Source: Elgaria multicarinata webbii (Eukaryota; Chordata; Lepidosauria; Squamata; Anguidae). From it: a DNA stretch of 64,000 nucleotides. The DNA is taken from positions 126,436,240 to 126,500,239 of the forward strand of contig NC_086175.1 in the NCBI RefSeq assembly GCF_023053635.1. The letters are read 5' to 3'. The stretch's first letter is position 1. Each line of letters opens with the position of its first letter. Below, piece by piece: positions 32,395-44,300 of the stretch. The translations under genes were made by a program, and so were the position numbers. The notes under the pieces were generated by a model, which saw nothing but the letters and a program-made list of their open reading frames with translations, made no database searches and was not told the DNA's origin.

Positions 32395-35300
32395 CTGGAG
32401 TTCAGTACAGAAAGATGGTCATGTTGTTCAATAGCAAATATTTTTCAAATAATGCTACCCCACCCCCACTCCCATACAGAACAGGTCCCTGATCTAGATA
32501 ATAAATATGGACCAGATTCTTTAAAATTGCAGTTCATGATCCACTTTGAGGTAGTTGGAATATGGGTAAGCAACTTGGTGAGATCCAAAACATCTTGAGG
32601 CCAACTCCCATGAGCCCTGGCCAGCATGGCAGGGATTATGGGAGCTGTAGTCCAAAAGGTCTGGAGTGTATACCAGGGTTACGAGCATTGAAATAGGACT
32701 GGAGAAAAGCAGGTTCAAATCCCCACGTGCCCATGAAGCTCATTAGGGCTAGTCACTCTTAGCCTAACTTTTCCCTAGAGTTCTTATGAAGATAAAATGG
32801 GGAGAGATGTATGGTGCCTTAAGCTATTTGAAGGAAAGGTAGGTTACCAAAAAAGGGCAAGTTATTTCAAACAAACAAAAAACTTTCAACTTGAGAGAAA
32901 AAAATATAGACAGTTGCATCAGGAGGAAACTAGGATGGCCCAATCATAAAGGCTTACTGGCGTCAAAATTCCAGGTGAGCCTGCCTCAGCTTTGCAAATG
33001 CCGGAATACACCTGCCTACTTAAGCCGAGGCAACTGGGTGAGACGTTCCTGCATTGCAGGGAGATCACCGATCAGTTCTTAACCTTCAAAATTGCCAGCT
33101 AGCCACTGAGGGCATAGGCAGACACTGTTCTAAAAGGGAGGAAGTAAAAAAAACCAATAGATTTTTTTAAAATGAACATGAGAAAATAGTATCCTGGTCA
33201 ACTCTTGATCGTTTACGGCACAATCCTATACATGTCTCTTCAGAAGTGAGTCCCATGTACAGTGGGGCTCATTCCCAGGTAAGTGGGTATAAGTTTCCAG
33301 CGTTAATGTGCTCTTGTGCAGCAGAACATGATATGCACAACATGCGTTTGTGACACAATTTTAAGCCCCTCTAAGTCTGCATTACATCCTTTATAGCAGG
33401 GGAGGGAAGCCTGTGGCCCTCCAGATGGTGGACTACAATTCCCATCATCCCTGGCTATGCTGGATGGGACTGATGGGAACTGGAGTCTGACAACACCTAA
33501 AGAGCCACAGCTTTGCCACCCTTGATTTATGCCAAAAATAATAGATGAGGGGATTATTATTATTATTATTTTACCTTGAAATCCTTTGTGTCTTCATACA
33601 GGATGGGGGGAAGAAACTGACTGGTTGATTTTCCTCGCAGATAAACCTCGTTAGAGTTGTCTTCTGAGATTTGTTCCTCTGCCTCCAAATCCTTCTCTCT
33701 TCCCTTGCTCCTCTCCTCCACAGCAAGGACAGCTTCGGATACTGAGGCTCCGCTGTCAGCTTCGTCCTTTAATCCTTGGGAGGGAAAAGAACACTCCGTA
33801 ATGGTCCTCCAGCAACACAGGAAATGCTGGCACACACTGCTTGGCATGCTGGCTTTGCCGGCTTTGCAATTCCCTTTTTTGTACTACACTGAACGATGAT
33901 GGAGTCTTATTCTCTTTTGCATCAGTTTTCCCCGAATACAGGGGCTAGGTGCAGCAGACGCATCAAGTAAGCCTTTCTCCTAAATACAGTTAGCTACTTA
34001 TTTTTTGCTTTGACTGTGGACCGAACAGAACATAAGTCTCTTAATGCTCATTTCCATCGGAAATAACGCCCTCTCTGTGTACCGATGTGTACCTGTAAAC
34101 TGCCTTTGTTCATATCCATCTCTTGCGCTTTCTGTTTCTTTCCTGTTGTCAGTTTCAAATAGCTTATTAGAAGCTGTTAAATTATGGAATTTACTAACAA
34201 TTTGGATAGCATTAAAAGCAGGTTGGAATTCCTGGAGGAGGAGAAAATGGTCAATTCTCCCGAGGGAGGGAAGTAAATAGTGAGGTCCCACAGGGATCGG
34301 TATTGGGACCAATTCTTTTTAACTTGTTCATAAATGATCTGGTATTAGGAGTGAGCAGTGAAGTGGCCAAGTTTGCTGATGACACCAAATTATTTAAAGT
34401 TGTTAAAACACAAAGGGATTGTGAAGTGCTCCAAAGGGATCTCTCCAAGCTGGGAGAGTGGGCGTCCAAATGGCCGATGCGGTTCAATGTAAGCAAGTGG
34501 AAGGTGACGCACGTTGCAGCAAAAACAACAACTTCAAGTATAACCAAAGGGGATTTGAGCTGGCGGTGACTGAACAAGAAAGAGATCTTGGGATTGTGGT
34601 GGACAGCTCCATGGAAATGTCGACCCAGTGTGCGGCTGCTGTAAAGAAGGCAAACTCCATGTTAAGCATTGTAAAAAAAGGAATTGAGAATAAAACGGCC
34701 AGTATCATACTGCCTTTATACAAATCTATGTTGCGACCATACTTAGAATACTGTGTACAGTTCTGGTCACCACACTTAAAAAAGGGTATTATAGAGCTGG
34801 AAAAAGTGCAGAAAAGGGCAACTAAAATGATTAAGGGGCTGGAGCATCTCCCCTATGAGGGAAGGTTACATCAACTGGGATTGTTTAGCTTGGAAAAAAG
34901 GAGACTAAGGGGAGACATGATAAAGGTGTACAAAATTATGCATGGTGAGAATGTGGCTAGGGAGACATTTTTCTCCCTCTCAAGATACTAGAACCCGGGG
35001 TCATCCCATGAAACTGATTGGTGGGAGATCCAGGACAAATTATTTATTGCATTTTTATACCGCCCAATAGCTGAAGCTCTCTGGGCGGTTCACAAAAATT
35101 AAAACCATCATAAAACAACCAACAGGTTAAAAACACAAATACAAAATACAATATAAAAAGCACAACCAGGATAAAACCACGCAGCAAAATTGATATAAGG
35201 TTAAAATACAGAATTAAAACAGTATAATTTAAATTTAAGTTAAAATTAAGTGTTAAAATACTGAGTGGATAAAAAGGTCTTCAGCTGGCGACGAAAGGAG

Positions 35301-38300
35301 TACAGTGTAGGCGCCAGGCGGACCTCTCTAGGGAGCTCATTCCACAACCGATTTGCCACAGCGGAGAAAGCCCTCCTCCTAGTAGCCACCTGCCTCACTT
35401 CCTTTGGCAGGGGCTCACGGAGAAGGGCCCCTGTGGATGATCTTAAGGTCTGGGCAGGTACATATGGGAGGAGGCGTTCCTTCAAATAACCTGGCCCCAA
35501 ACCGTTTAGGGCTTTAAATGTCAATACCAGCACTTTGAATTGGGCCCGGACCTGGACTGGCAGCCAATGAAGTTGTAAAAGGACTGGCATAATGTGATCT
35601 CGCCAGCCAGTCCCTGTTAGTAAACGTGCTGCCCTGTTTTGTACCAGCTGAAGCTTCCGGACCGTTTTCAAAGGCAGCCCCACGTATAACGCATTGCAGT
35701 AATCCAAACGAGAGGTTATCAGAGCATGGATAACTGTAGCTTAAGGAAGTACTTCTTCACACAGTGCATAGTTAAATTATGGAACTCACTACCACAAGAT
35801 GTAGTGATGGCCACCAATCTGGATGGCTTCAAAAGGGGGTTGGATAAATTCCTGGAGGCAAAGACTATCAATGGCTACTAGCCCTGATGGTTGTGTGCTA
35901 TCTCCAGTATTCGAGGCAATAAGCCTGGGTGCACCTAGGGAAGCTCCACTCTCACATTTACAGTTACTCTTACTGTAATCCCAATGGAAAGCGCCTTACT
36001 TGCATGGTCGCCATCTTCCACAGTCAACAAGTCCTCTCCAGGAATCTGCAGGCCAGCTCCCTGGGTAAGAAATAACTTTCTAGAAAAAAATAAAAAGGCG
36101 GAAAAGTATCATTAAAAGATTTGAAATTTCGTTTCCCTTTCAGACAAGAGAACACTGGCCTCTTTTTAAAATGCCTGTTCTTGCTGGTAAGTTACCACTG
36201 ATTTACTGCTGGAAGAATTCCTGCACATGCTTAGTTAAACTGTGCGCTTAGTTAAGTACATACTGTAGTTAAACTATGGAACTCTCTACCACAAGAAGTA
36301 GTGATGGTCAACCGTTTGGATGGCTTGAAGAAGGGGTTGGGTAAATTCCTGGAAAAGGCTATCAATGGCTGCTACCGTATTTCTTCGATTCTAAGACGCA
36401 CTTTTTTCCCAAATAAACATCTCTACAAATGGGGTGCGCCTTAGAATCGATGGTGTCTTAGAATCGAAGAAATACGGTAGTTCTGATGGCTATGTGCTAG
36501 CTGCAACATCAAAGGCAGTAAGCCTATATACACCATTTGCTGGGGAGCATGGGCAGGAGGGTGCTGTTGCACCTGTATCCTGCTTGTGGGCCTCTGGTCA
36601 ACAGCTGGTTGGCCACTGTGAACAGAATGCTGGACTAGATGGACCCTTGGTTTGACCCAGCAGGGCTCTTCTTGTGTTCTCATGTTATTCCTTACAGTAG
36701 TTTCATGACCAGCCAGAGTATACTATAGAGTTTCCCTTGGGAGGCTTGAAATAAACCATTGTGGATGCTGCTGTTGTGGGTTCTGTCTTCCCCACCAGAT
36801 ATATTTCAAAGGCAGCATCTTCCCTATTTCTCACCACCACCACTCGCTCGCCCACTGCCAGGCTGAAAGCAAAGCAGAAGTTAATGTAGGCTGCTGGTTC
36901 CTTGTCCATCAAGTATAAAATGGTGAGGAAGAGGACAATGTAAACTATGTTGGGTTCCTTGCAAGAGGGGAAAAGGTGGGATATTTTATTTATTTATTTA
37001 CTGCATTTCCATACTGCCCAATAGCCAAAGCTAATAAGTAAAGTGCACTATTGTTTACACTGACTGGCAATGGCTCCTCAGGGTTGCAGACTAGGTCTTT
37101 CCCAGGTCTACCTGGTGGTTGAACCTGGGACCTTCCTATGCAAAAAATGTGCTCGACCTCTGTCCTATGGCCTTTGACCTATGGCCTCTGACCTTTGGCC
37201 TTCTGACACAACATGTCTTAGGTGGATCTGCTGATGTTGGTCATACGGAAGGGCACAATTTTTGGAAACTTTCAGTTCCTTAAGATAGGGTTCAACCAGC
37301 TCCCGATCCGAATCTTTTCCTATGAAAGAACTGGGCATGTTTAGCCTGGAGAAGAGAAGATTGAGGAAAGACATGATAGCACTCTTCAAATACTTAAAAG
37401 CTTGTCACACAGAGGAGGGCCAGGATCTCTTCTCGATCCTCCCAGAGTGCAGGACACAGAATAACGGGCTCAAGTTAAAGGAAGCCAGATTCCAGCTGGA
37501 CATCAGGAAAAACTTCCTGACTGTTAGAGCAGTACAACAATGGAATCAGTTACCTAGGGACGTTGTGGGCTCTCCCACACTAGAGGCATTCAAGAAGCAG
37601 CTGGACAGCCATCTGTTAGGGATGTTTTAAGGTGGATTCCTGCATTCAGCAGGGGGTTAGACTTGATGGCCTTATAGGACCTTCCAACTCTGCTATTCTA
37701 TGATTCTATGATCTACCGAGTCCCGGAGAACATGGAACAGGGTTCAGTGAATTATCAGCACTGGTTGGGGTAGTCTGACAGATCTGGAGAACACTAAGTT
37801 TTGAAATGCTGCCCTAGATGAATCCAGAGCTCTTGCACTGGGCTCCACCTCCACCCTTGACAAGGCCCTTTCAGGCAGAGGTCTTTCACATCACCAACTA
37901 CTGATTCCTCTTTAATTGGACCAAACGCTTGTGCTCCGCCATTGAACTCTACATCCCTTCCTCAAGAGAAGCAGTAGAGGTTTACTGTGCATTGAAACAG
38001 GGCAAACTTTGCAGGAAGAAAATCTTTCGCTCCATTTACTTCTGCTCTAAATTACTAAGGTACTAGATTTCAATAACAATAACTAATAAAGTGGGCCGTG
38101 GCTCTCTCCCGAAATGGGGGAGGATCTCCTACCCAGCAGGAGTTGATAGTAGAGGAGTACAGTGTTTATGTTAATAATAACACTCTGACTGAGCTGAGTA
38201 AAGAATTGCCCTTACGTTTGGTTGAAGGCTGTACTCCAGTTCAGAGTCCGGTGGAAACCCCAACAGGGAGGCCAGCTCAAGATCCAATTCTGGAATTTCA

Positions 38301-41300
38301 ATCTGAAAGCGATGATTTAGCTCAAGGAGCAATCAGAGCCTCCAAGGAGTTATTGAGGGCAGATCAACTATCTATTACTATGAATCTGGATCAAGTTAGG
38401 CTGGATACCATAGGTAACATCAAGGATTTGTCATCCCCTTCTGAGTCCATACAGGAGTCCTTGTCTGGTGGGCTGTCTCGAGTTATAGTGGATAGATCAG
38501 ATATGGATATCATTCAGAATGAAGCACAACATCTAACACCTATGTCATTGTTACCAAGGGACCTGGAGGGATCCGCTCCAGTAATGGCAATGGTATCTAT
38601 TCATCACTCAAAATCTATATGCTTGTCAGAACTGCCTGACTCGACATCTGTCAGCAATATAAGGGGTTATCTAGCCCCTCCGGTTTTAACTCGTTCGGCC
38701 TTGTGTATCCCTAATGCCTTTAGAAATTGAGTTTTTGTCACAAGGTAAAAATTGACTTGTGGGGCGACCTGTGGCAACTACCCTACCTCATAAGCCCCTG
38801 AGAATTATTTCATGGAACATTGTAGGCTGGGCCAAGATAAAAAAAATATAAGGAATTTTTGGAATATATTAGGACTTTTGACATAATGGTATTGCAAGAG
38901 ACGTGGGCCCAGGAACAGATATGTATTGCAGGATACAATGTATATTCTAGTCAAGCATCAAGATCTAGTTCTAAGGGGCGCCCATCAGTGGGCTTGGCTA
39001 CGTGTGTTTCCAAACATCTTAAATCGAGACAGATGGAGATAATCTTGGGCTCCTCTAAAGTTCAGGCTACATCTATAGCTTTGCTGAATGTTCAACTAAT
39101 CTATGTAAATGTGTATGTCCCATCACCCCTTAACACTAACCAGCGATCCCAATATTGGGAAGACCTTCGGGTCTGTATTGAGGAACTAGAAAGTAAATAC
39201 CCGGTAGCAGAATTGATTATTATGGGGGATATGAAAGCTAAGATGGGGCACTCTGGGCAGGTTTTCTTAAAAGCACTGTAGGTCGAGGAAGAGGAGCTTC
39301 TTCCCCCAATTTGTTGGTTCAAAAGACGATCTAAAGACCCTGTACTTAATGGGGCTGGAATTAGTTTGGCTAAATTTAGTGTTGCCCTCAATAAGGTTTG
39401 GTTAAACGGCCTAGAAGATTTTCCAAATTCAGGAGAGCTTACGTTTGTTTCTGGCCGAGGCGCAAGTGTTGTCGATTATATGTTGATCTCTAACTAATAA
39501 AGTGATATGGGGCTCACCCCATCCAAGCTTAGGGCAGTATCCAACTGTATCATTCTGTTAATGCAAATAACATTACGCTAGTGGAAAACAGGCTCTGAAC
39601 GATGTGCAAGAGGAGACTCCAACTAAAGTGACGTTTGTGGAAATGAAGTTGTGGCAGGCATTCGTGCAACCGCTTTCACAACAGAAAGATTGAGTTTGTA
39701 GCATGACTTTGTTGAATACTGTCCTAAGGGTGCTTAAAACCTCACTGATGAAAAGCAGAGTTCAGCATGTGCTCAGGTGCCATCGTCTGCACACTTATTT
39801 GGGAGCAAATCTCATTGAATTCAACTGGACTGACTTCTGAGTAAGTCAAGGGATCAGGCTGTAAATCTCTTCTGTTGACATCAATGGGACTTTCATGTGC
39901 TTAATTTGGGCTGGATTCTGCCCTTGGTTTTCATAGCACTTCCTGCTTAGAGAAGAGCAATTGGCCACAAGAATGCAAAATGAAAGGAAGATGACTAAAA
40001 ATTTCGCTTATGCACGGCCATAAACTTTGGGAGAGAGATTGAAAAACAACCTTGTTCTGGATTAGCTTTGGGCCCAAAACACAGCTGACGTACCAAATGT
40101 TTGAAATACAGTAGAGAAAAATAGGTGGGGTGTTTTATCTAACTTTCCATCTCTTGGGGATAAAAAGGGCAGGGGAGATAGTAAAGCAGCAAATGAGATA
40201 ATTTAATAGATGGTTTACTCCTTTAAATTGCTTCTCACAACTGGGATGATTAAACCATAGTAAAAGGGTAGGATTTTTCTGTTTTCTTGCCAAGAGCAAT
40301 TAGTAGCTATTCTAATCAGGGTGGCATGATAGTTTCTCATCCAAATTAGTGATTAGGAGAACACAATCAGTGGTGCATTTATTCCAAATTAATCAGAAAG
40401 AAAGGAAAAAACCTTGCTAATGCTAATTCTGGCCTTTCCATGCCGATGGTGCTCCTCTAGAAGAAAAAGTGACCTCCTTCAAAAGCGCAAGTGCAGCTAG
40501 TACTATGTCAAAGAAAATGCGTAACTTGAAAGCCCTCATACACAATGTTTTGAATATTGGTTGAGCTCATAACCACAGTCTGAGTTCGATCTCAGCGGAA
40601 GCTGGTTTCAGGCAGCCGGCTTGGGTCGACTCAGCCTTCCATCCTCCCGAGGTCGGTAAAATGAGTACCCAGTTAGCTGGGGGAAAGGCAATAATGGCCA
40701 GGGAAGGCAACGGCAAACCACCCCGCTATAAGGCCTGCCAAGAAAACGTCAGCGAAAGCTGCCGTCCCTCCAAGAGTCAGTAATGACTCAGTGCTTGCAC
40801 GAGAGGTTCCTTTCCTTCCTCATAACAGGTGCCTTCTTGTTTGCATGGTTCCCGCCCCCCTCCTTGTACTATAAAATGTATCCTGTCATTTTAACAATGT
40901 TGTATAATTTAGGGTGCACTCCTATACCCACTTACATGAGAGTAAACCCCATTTAACTCAATGAGACTAACTTCTAGGAGACGTGCGTAAGATTGCACTG
41001 TTAGTCAGCTTCTGATCAAGAGGCAAAGAGCTTAGAACATAAGACCAGTGCTCCACCAAGTCTTGCACATCTCTCGAACGTATCTCTGCATCCATGAGAC
41101 CTAGAAATTTTTTTAAAATAAAAGTGGAGGTTCCCAGGAAAGCTTGCACTCCAGACCACATTCTGAGCTTGTATACTCCCAAGGAATCACAACAACTATA
41201 CAGCCCTGGTTTCATCTATACCTTCCTCTTAGTCTTTGGTCTTTCTTAGCCAATGCCTCATCATATTCAGTCACCTCTTCTTCACACTTTGCCAGAGTCC

Positions 41301-44300
41301 TCATCCTGTTTCTTTACTAACCTTCTTGTCTGTCTAATTCACTTTACACAGTCTTCTTTGGCTATCTTGAGCTACACTAGTCTAATCACTAGTCTGTTTG
41401 TATTATCTACTCTTGGGTTTTTGTTAATTGGCTGGTATCGTGAAACTCAACTGCAGAATGAAATATTTCCTCACTGCTTCCAGAAGGAGTTGAAATATAT
41501 GTGCTCCAAGACACTTAGGAGGGCTTCTCTAAATGAGTGATTTATAGCCCACTTGTGACTGGCCACCCATGGAAGTTGTGGGTCAATTACATGACATTGT
41601 GAACGACAAGGACGTCTCCCACATTATCCATTGGAAATTCCGCCATGAAAAGAACCACTTTTAAACTGCTAACATCCAGAAAAAGTGGGATCTTCTGCCA
41701 CTACATGGCAATGTCTCAATTAAAGTGAATGGAAGGGAAGTGTTCAATTCAAAGCACTGATCACCCCTCTCCGCCTATGTAATGCAGCCCATAACAATCG
41801 TGTCAAAAAGCAGGAAGCACAAATGCCCTGAGTAAGCAATGCGATTTTCCCTTAATGTAAAGATGCCTTAATTTCTAGGAGATCTCTTTACCTAGGTACT
41901 TTAAGAAACTGTAATTTGGACTTAAACAGCTTGTTGATGAGATAGATATTTTCCTTCTCCAGTGTGTGGACAGAGTCCTCCAATTCACTCACTTCCTTTC
42001 GGTAAGCTGCAACCTGCCATGAAATACGAAAAACAATACTGAAATCCTCCCATTAAGTTGCTTTATCGCAAGTCAGACCATGGTTCCAGCCTTCCCCAAC
42101 CTGGTGCCCTCCGGATGTTTTGGAGTTCAACTGCTATCAGCCCCAGTCAGCACAGCCAGTGGTGAGGAATGCTGGGAGTCATCCTCCAAAACAACTGGAT
42201 GGCACCAGGTTGGGCAAAACAGGCCTATCCTGCATACTCTGACTGGCAGGGACTCTCTGTGGACTTTCCCCAGCCATTCTACCCAAGATCCTTCTAGCTG
42301 GAGATCACACCGGCCCTACCGTTAGGCAGAATAAGGAAGCTGCCCTAGGTGGCAGTTGCTGATGGCCAGTGGCAGCAGCAGACTCCCCAACTGTTTCTCC
42401 TGAGAGAGCCTCCCAGTGGTGGTCTTTCTCACCTGGGCCCTTTCTACACCTATGGGTATAAAGGGAGGGAGAGGGGGCGATACCGGACTTACCTTCTTCC
42501 GGGATCGTCGCCCTCAGTCTAAATGGGCCACGCGACGTCAAGGTCATGACACCTGTTGCAGCCACCATTATTATTTAAAGGGCCAGAGCTGGAGCGCACT
42601 CACACTCCAGTGAAAATTAAAAGGTAAGAAAAAAAAGAAGCCCCGACCCTGCTTCCCACCCTACTCCCGAGGGCTCTGGACTCCCCCCCTCCCATCCTGG
42701 CTCCTTCCCTCTGATGACCCCCGGGGAAGAGAGAAGAAGCCGGGACAGGCGCACACACCGCCCCCGGTCGTCGGGATCATCCCAGGTAAAACCGGGATAA
42801 CTGAGGTCTCAGTTATCCCAGGGAAATGGAGGGATCATCCCTCCCTGATCCCAGGATCCCCTGTGCGTCATTTGGACACACAGGGATAATCCCTCCCAAA
42901 AACAATGGTGTAGAAAGGGCCCTAGTCGCCTTCTCCCAATGCATCACAGAAGGCGCTACTTGAAAAGGACCCATACAAATGTACAGCTGCCCAGTCAGCA
43001 GCCACCCGATTGGCCATGTGCTAAGGCAGCCACCCCAGCTTCCCCCACTGCCTTGCAATGCCCACCAGTAACAGCACACCCCCTCCTGGTCACTACTTGG
43101 GTATGATGGTCTCTGTTAAGCCACCTCACTAAATCCGCCTTTCATCTCTGTCCCCGTTGCCTGTCAAAATGACATATTTTCAGCCACCATCTTTGTACAG
43201 CAGGAAAGCCAGGATGCATGGTGTGAGGTTTGACTTTTCCATACAGAGGGTGGGTGAACCGGATGGTGGAAGCCGATTGAGAAATTCAGGTTTCCCCTCC
43301 TGACGCACTTACCTCTTCTTTCAGCCACTCATATTCTTTAATCTCCCTGCAGCTGATCTTGTCGATGTGCTTAACGGCGTTCTGAGGAAAGAGAACAAAA
43401 TTATATTTATTTATTTATATTTATTTATTACACTTATATACCGCCCCTATAGCCAGGGCTCTCTGGGCGGTTTACAGAAATTCTAAAATTAAGATTAAAA
43501 CGAGTATACAGAATTTAAAATTCTAAAACACAGAACATACACACATAAAGCATTAAAAGCCATTAAAAAACTAAACATGTGGGTAATTAAGATGTGCTGC
43601 TATATGCCTGGGCAAAGAGGAAAGTCTTAACCTGGTGCCGGAAAGATAGCAACATTGGCGCCAGGCGAGCCTCATCAGGGAGATCGTTCCATAGCCTGGG
43701 GGCCACCACCGAAAAGGCCCTGTCCCTCGCTTCCACACTCCGAGCCTCTCTCAGAGTAGGACCTTAGATGTTGAACGTAGTGACCGGGTATATTCACGTC
43801 GGGAGAGGCGTTCCATCAGGTATTGTGGTCCCAAGCCGTGTAAGGCTTTATAGGTCAAAACCAGCACCTTGAATTGGGCTCAGAAACATACAGGCAGCCA
43901 GTGCAAGCGGACCAGAGCAGGTGTTATATGGTCGAAACTTCTGGTTCCTGAAATCTATCTGGCCGCTGCATTTTGCACGAGCTGCAGCTTCCGAACCGTC
44001 TTCAAAGGCAGCCCTACGTAGAGTGCATTGCAGTAATCTAACTTGGAGGTTACCAGAGCATGGACAACTGAAGCCAGGTTATCCCTGTCTAGATAGGGGC
44101 GTAGCTGGGCCACCAACCAGAGTTTGTAGAAGGCATTCCAACATATTGCAGTTGAAGTTGGAACCTTTGCACTGAATGAAGTGAGAGTCTAGACAGGAAT
44201 ACCTGCAGAGGACCATCAGAAACTTAAAAAAACCCACAAAAAACACCACGCTTCATTTTATTTATTTACTTACAATTTTTATGTCAACCAGGCAGTGCTT

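Noticed and set aside
34303-34991. 88- and 177-codon frames as host protein genes
   Set aside because: FADDTKL and EKRRLRGD motifs with the CR1 3' UTR show CR1 LINE origin.
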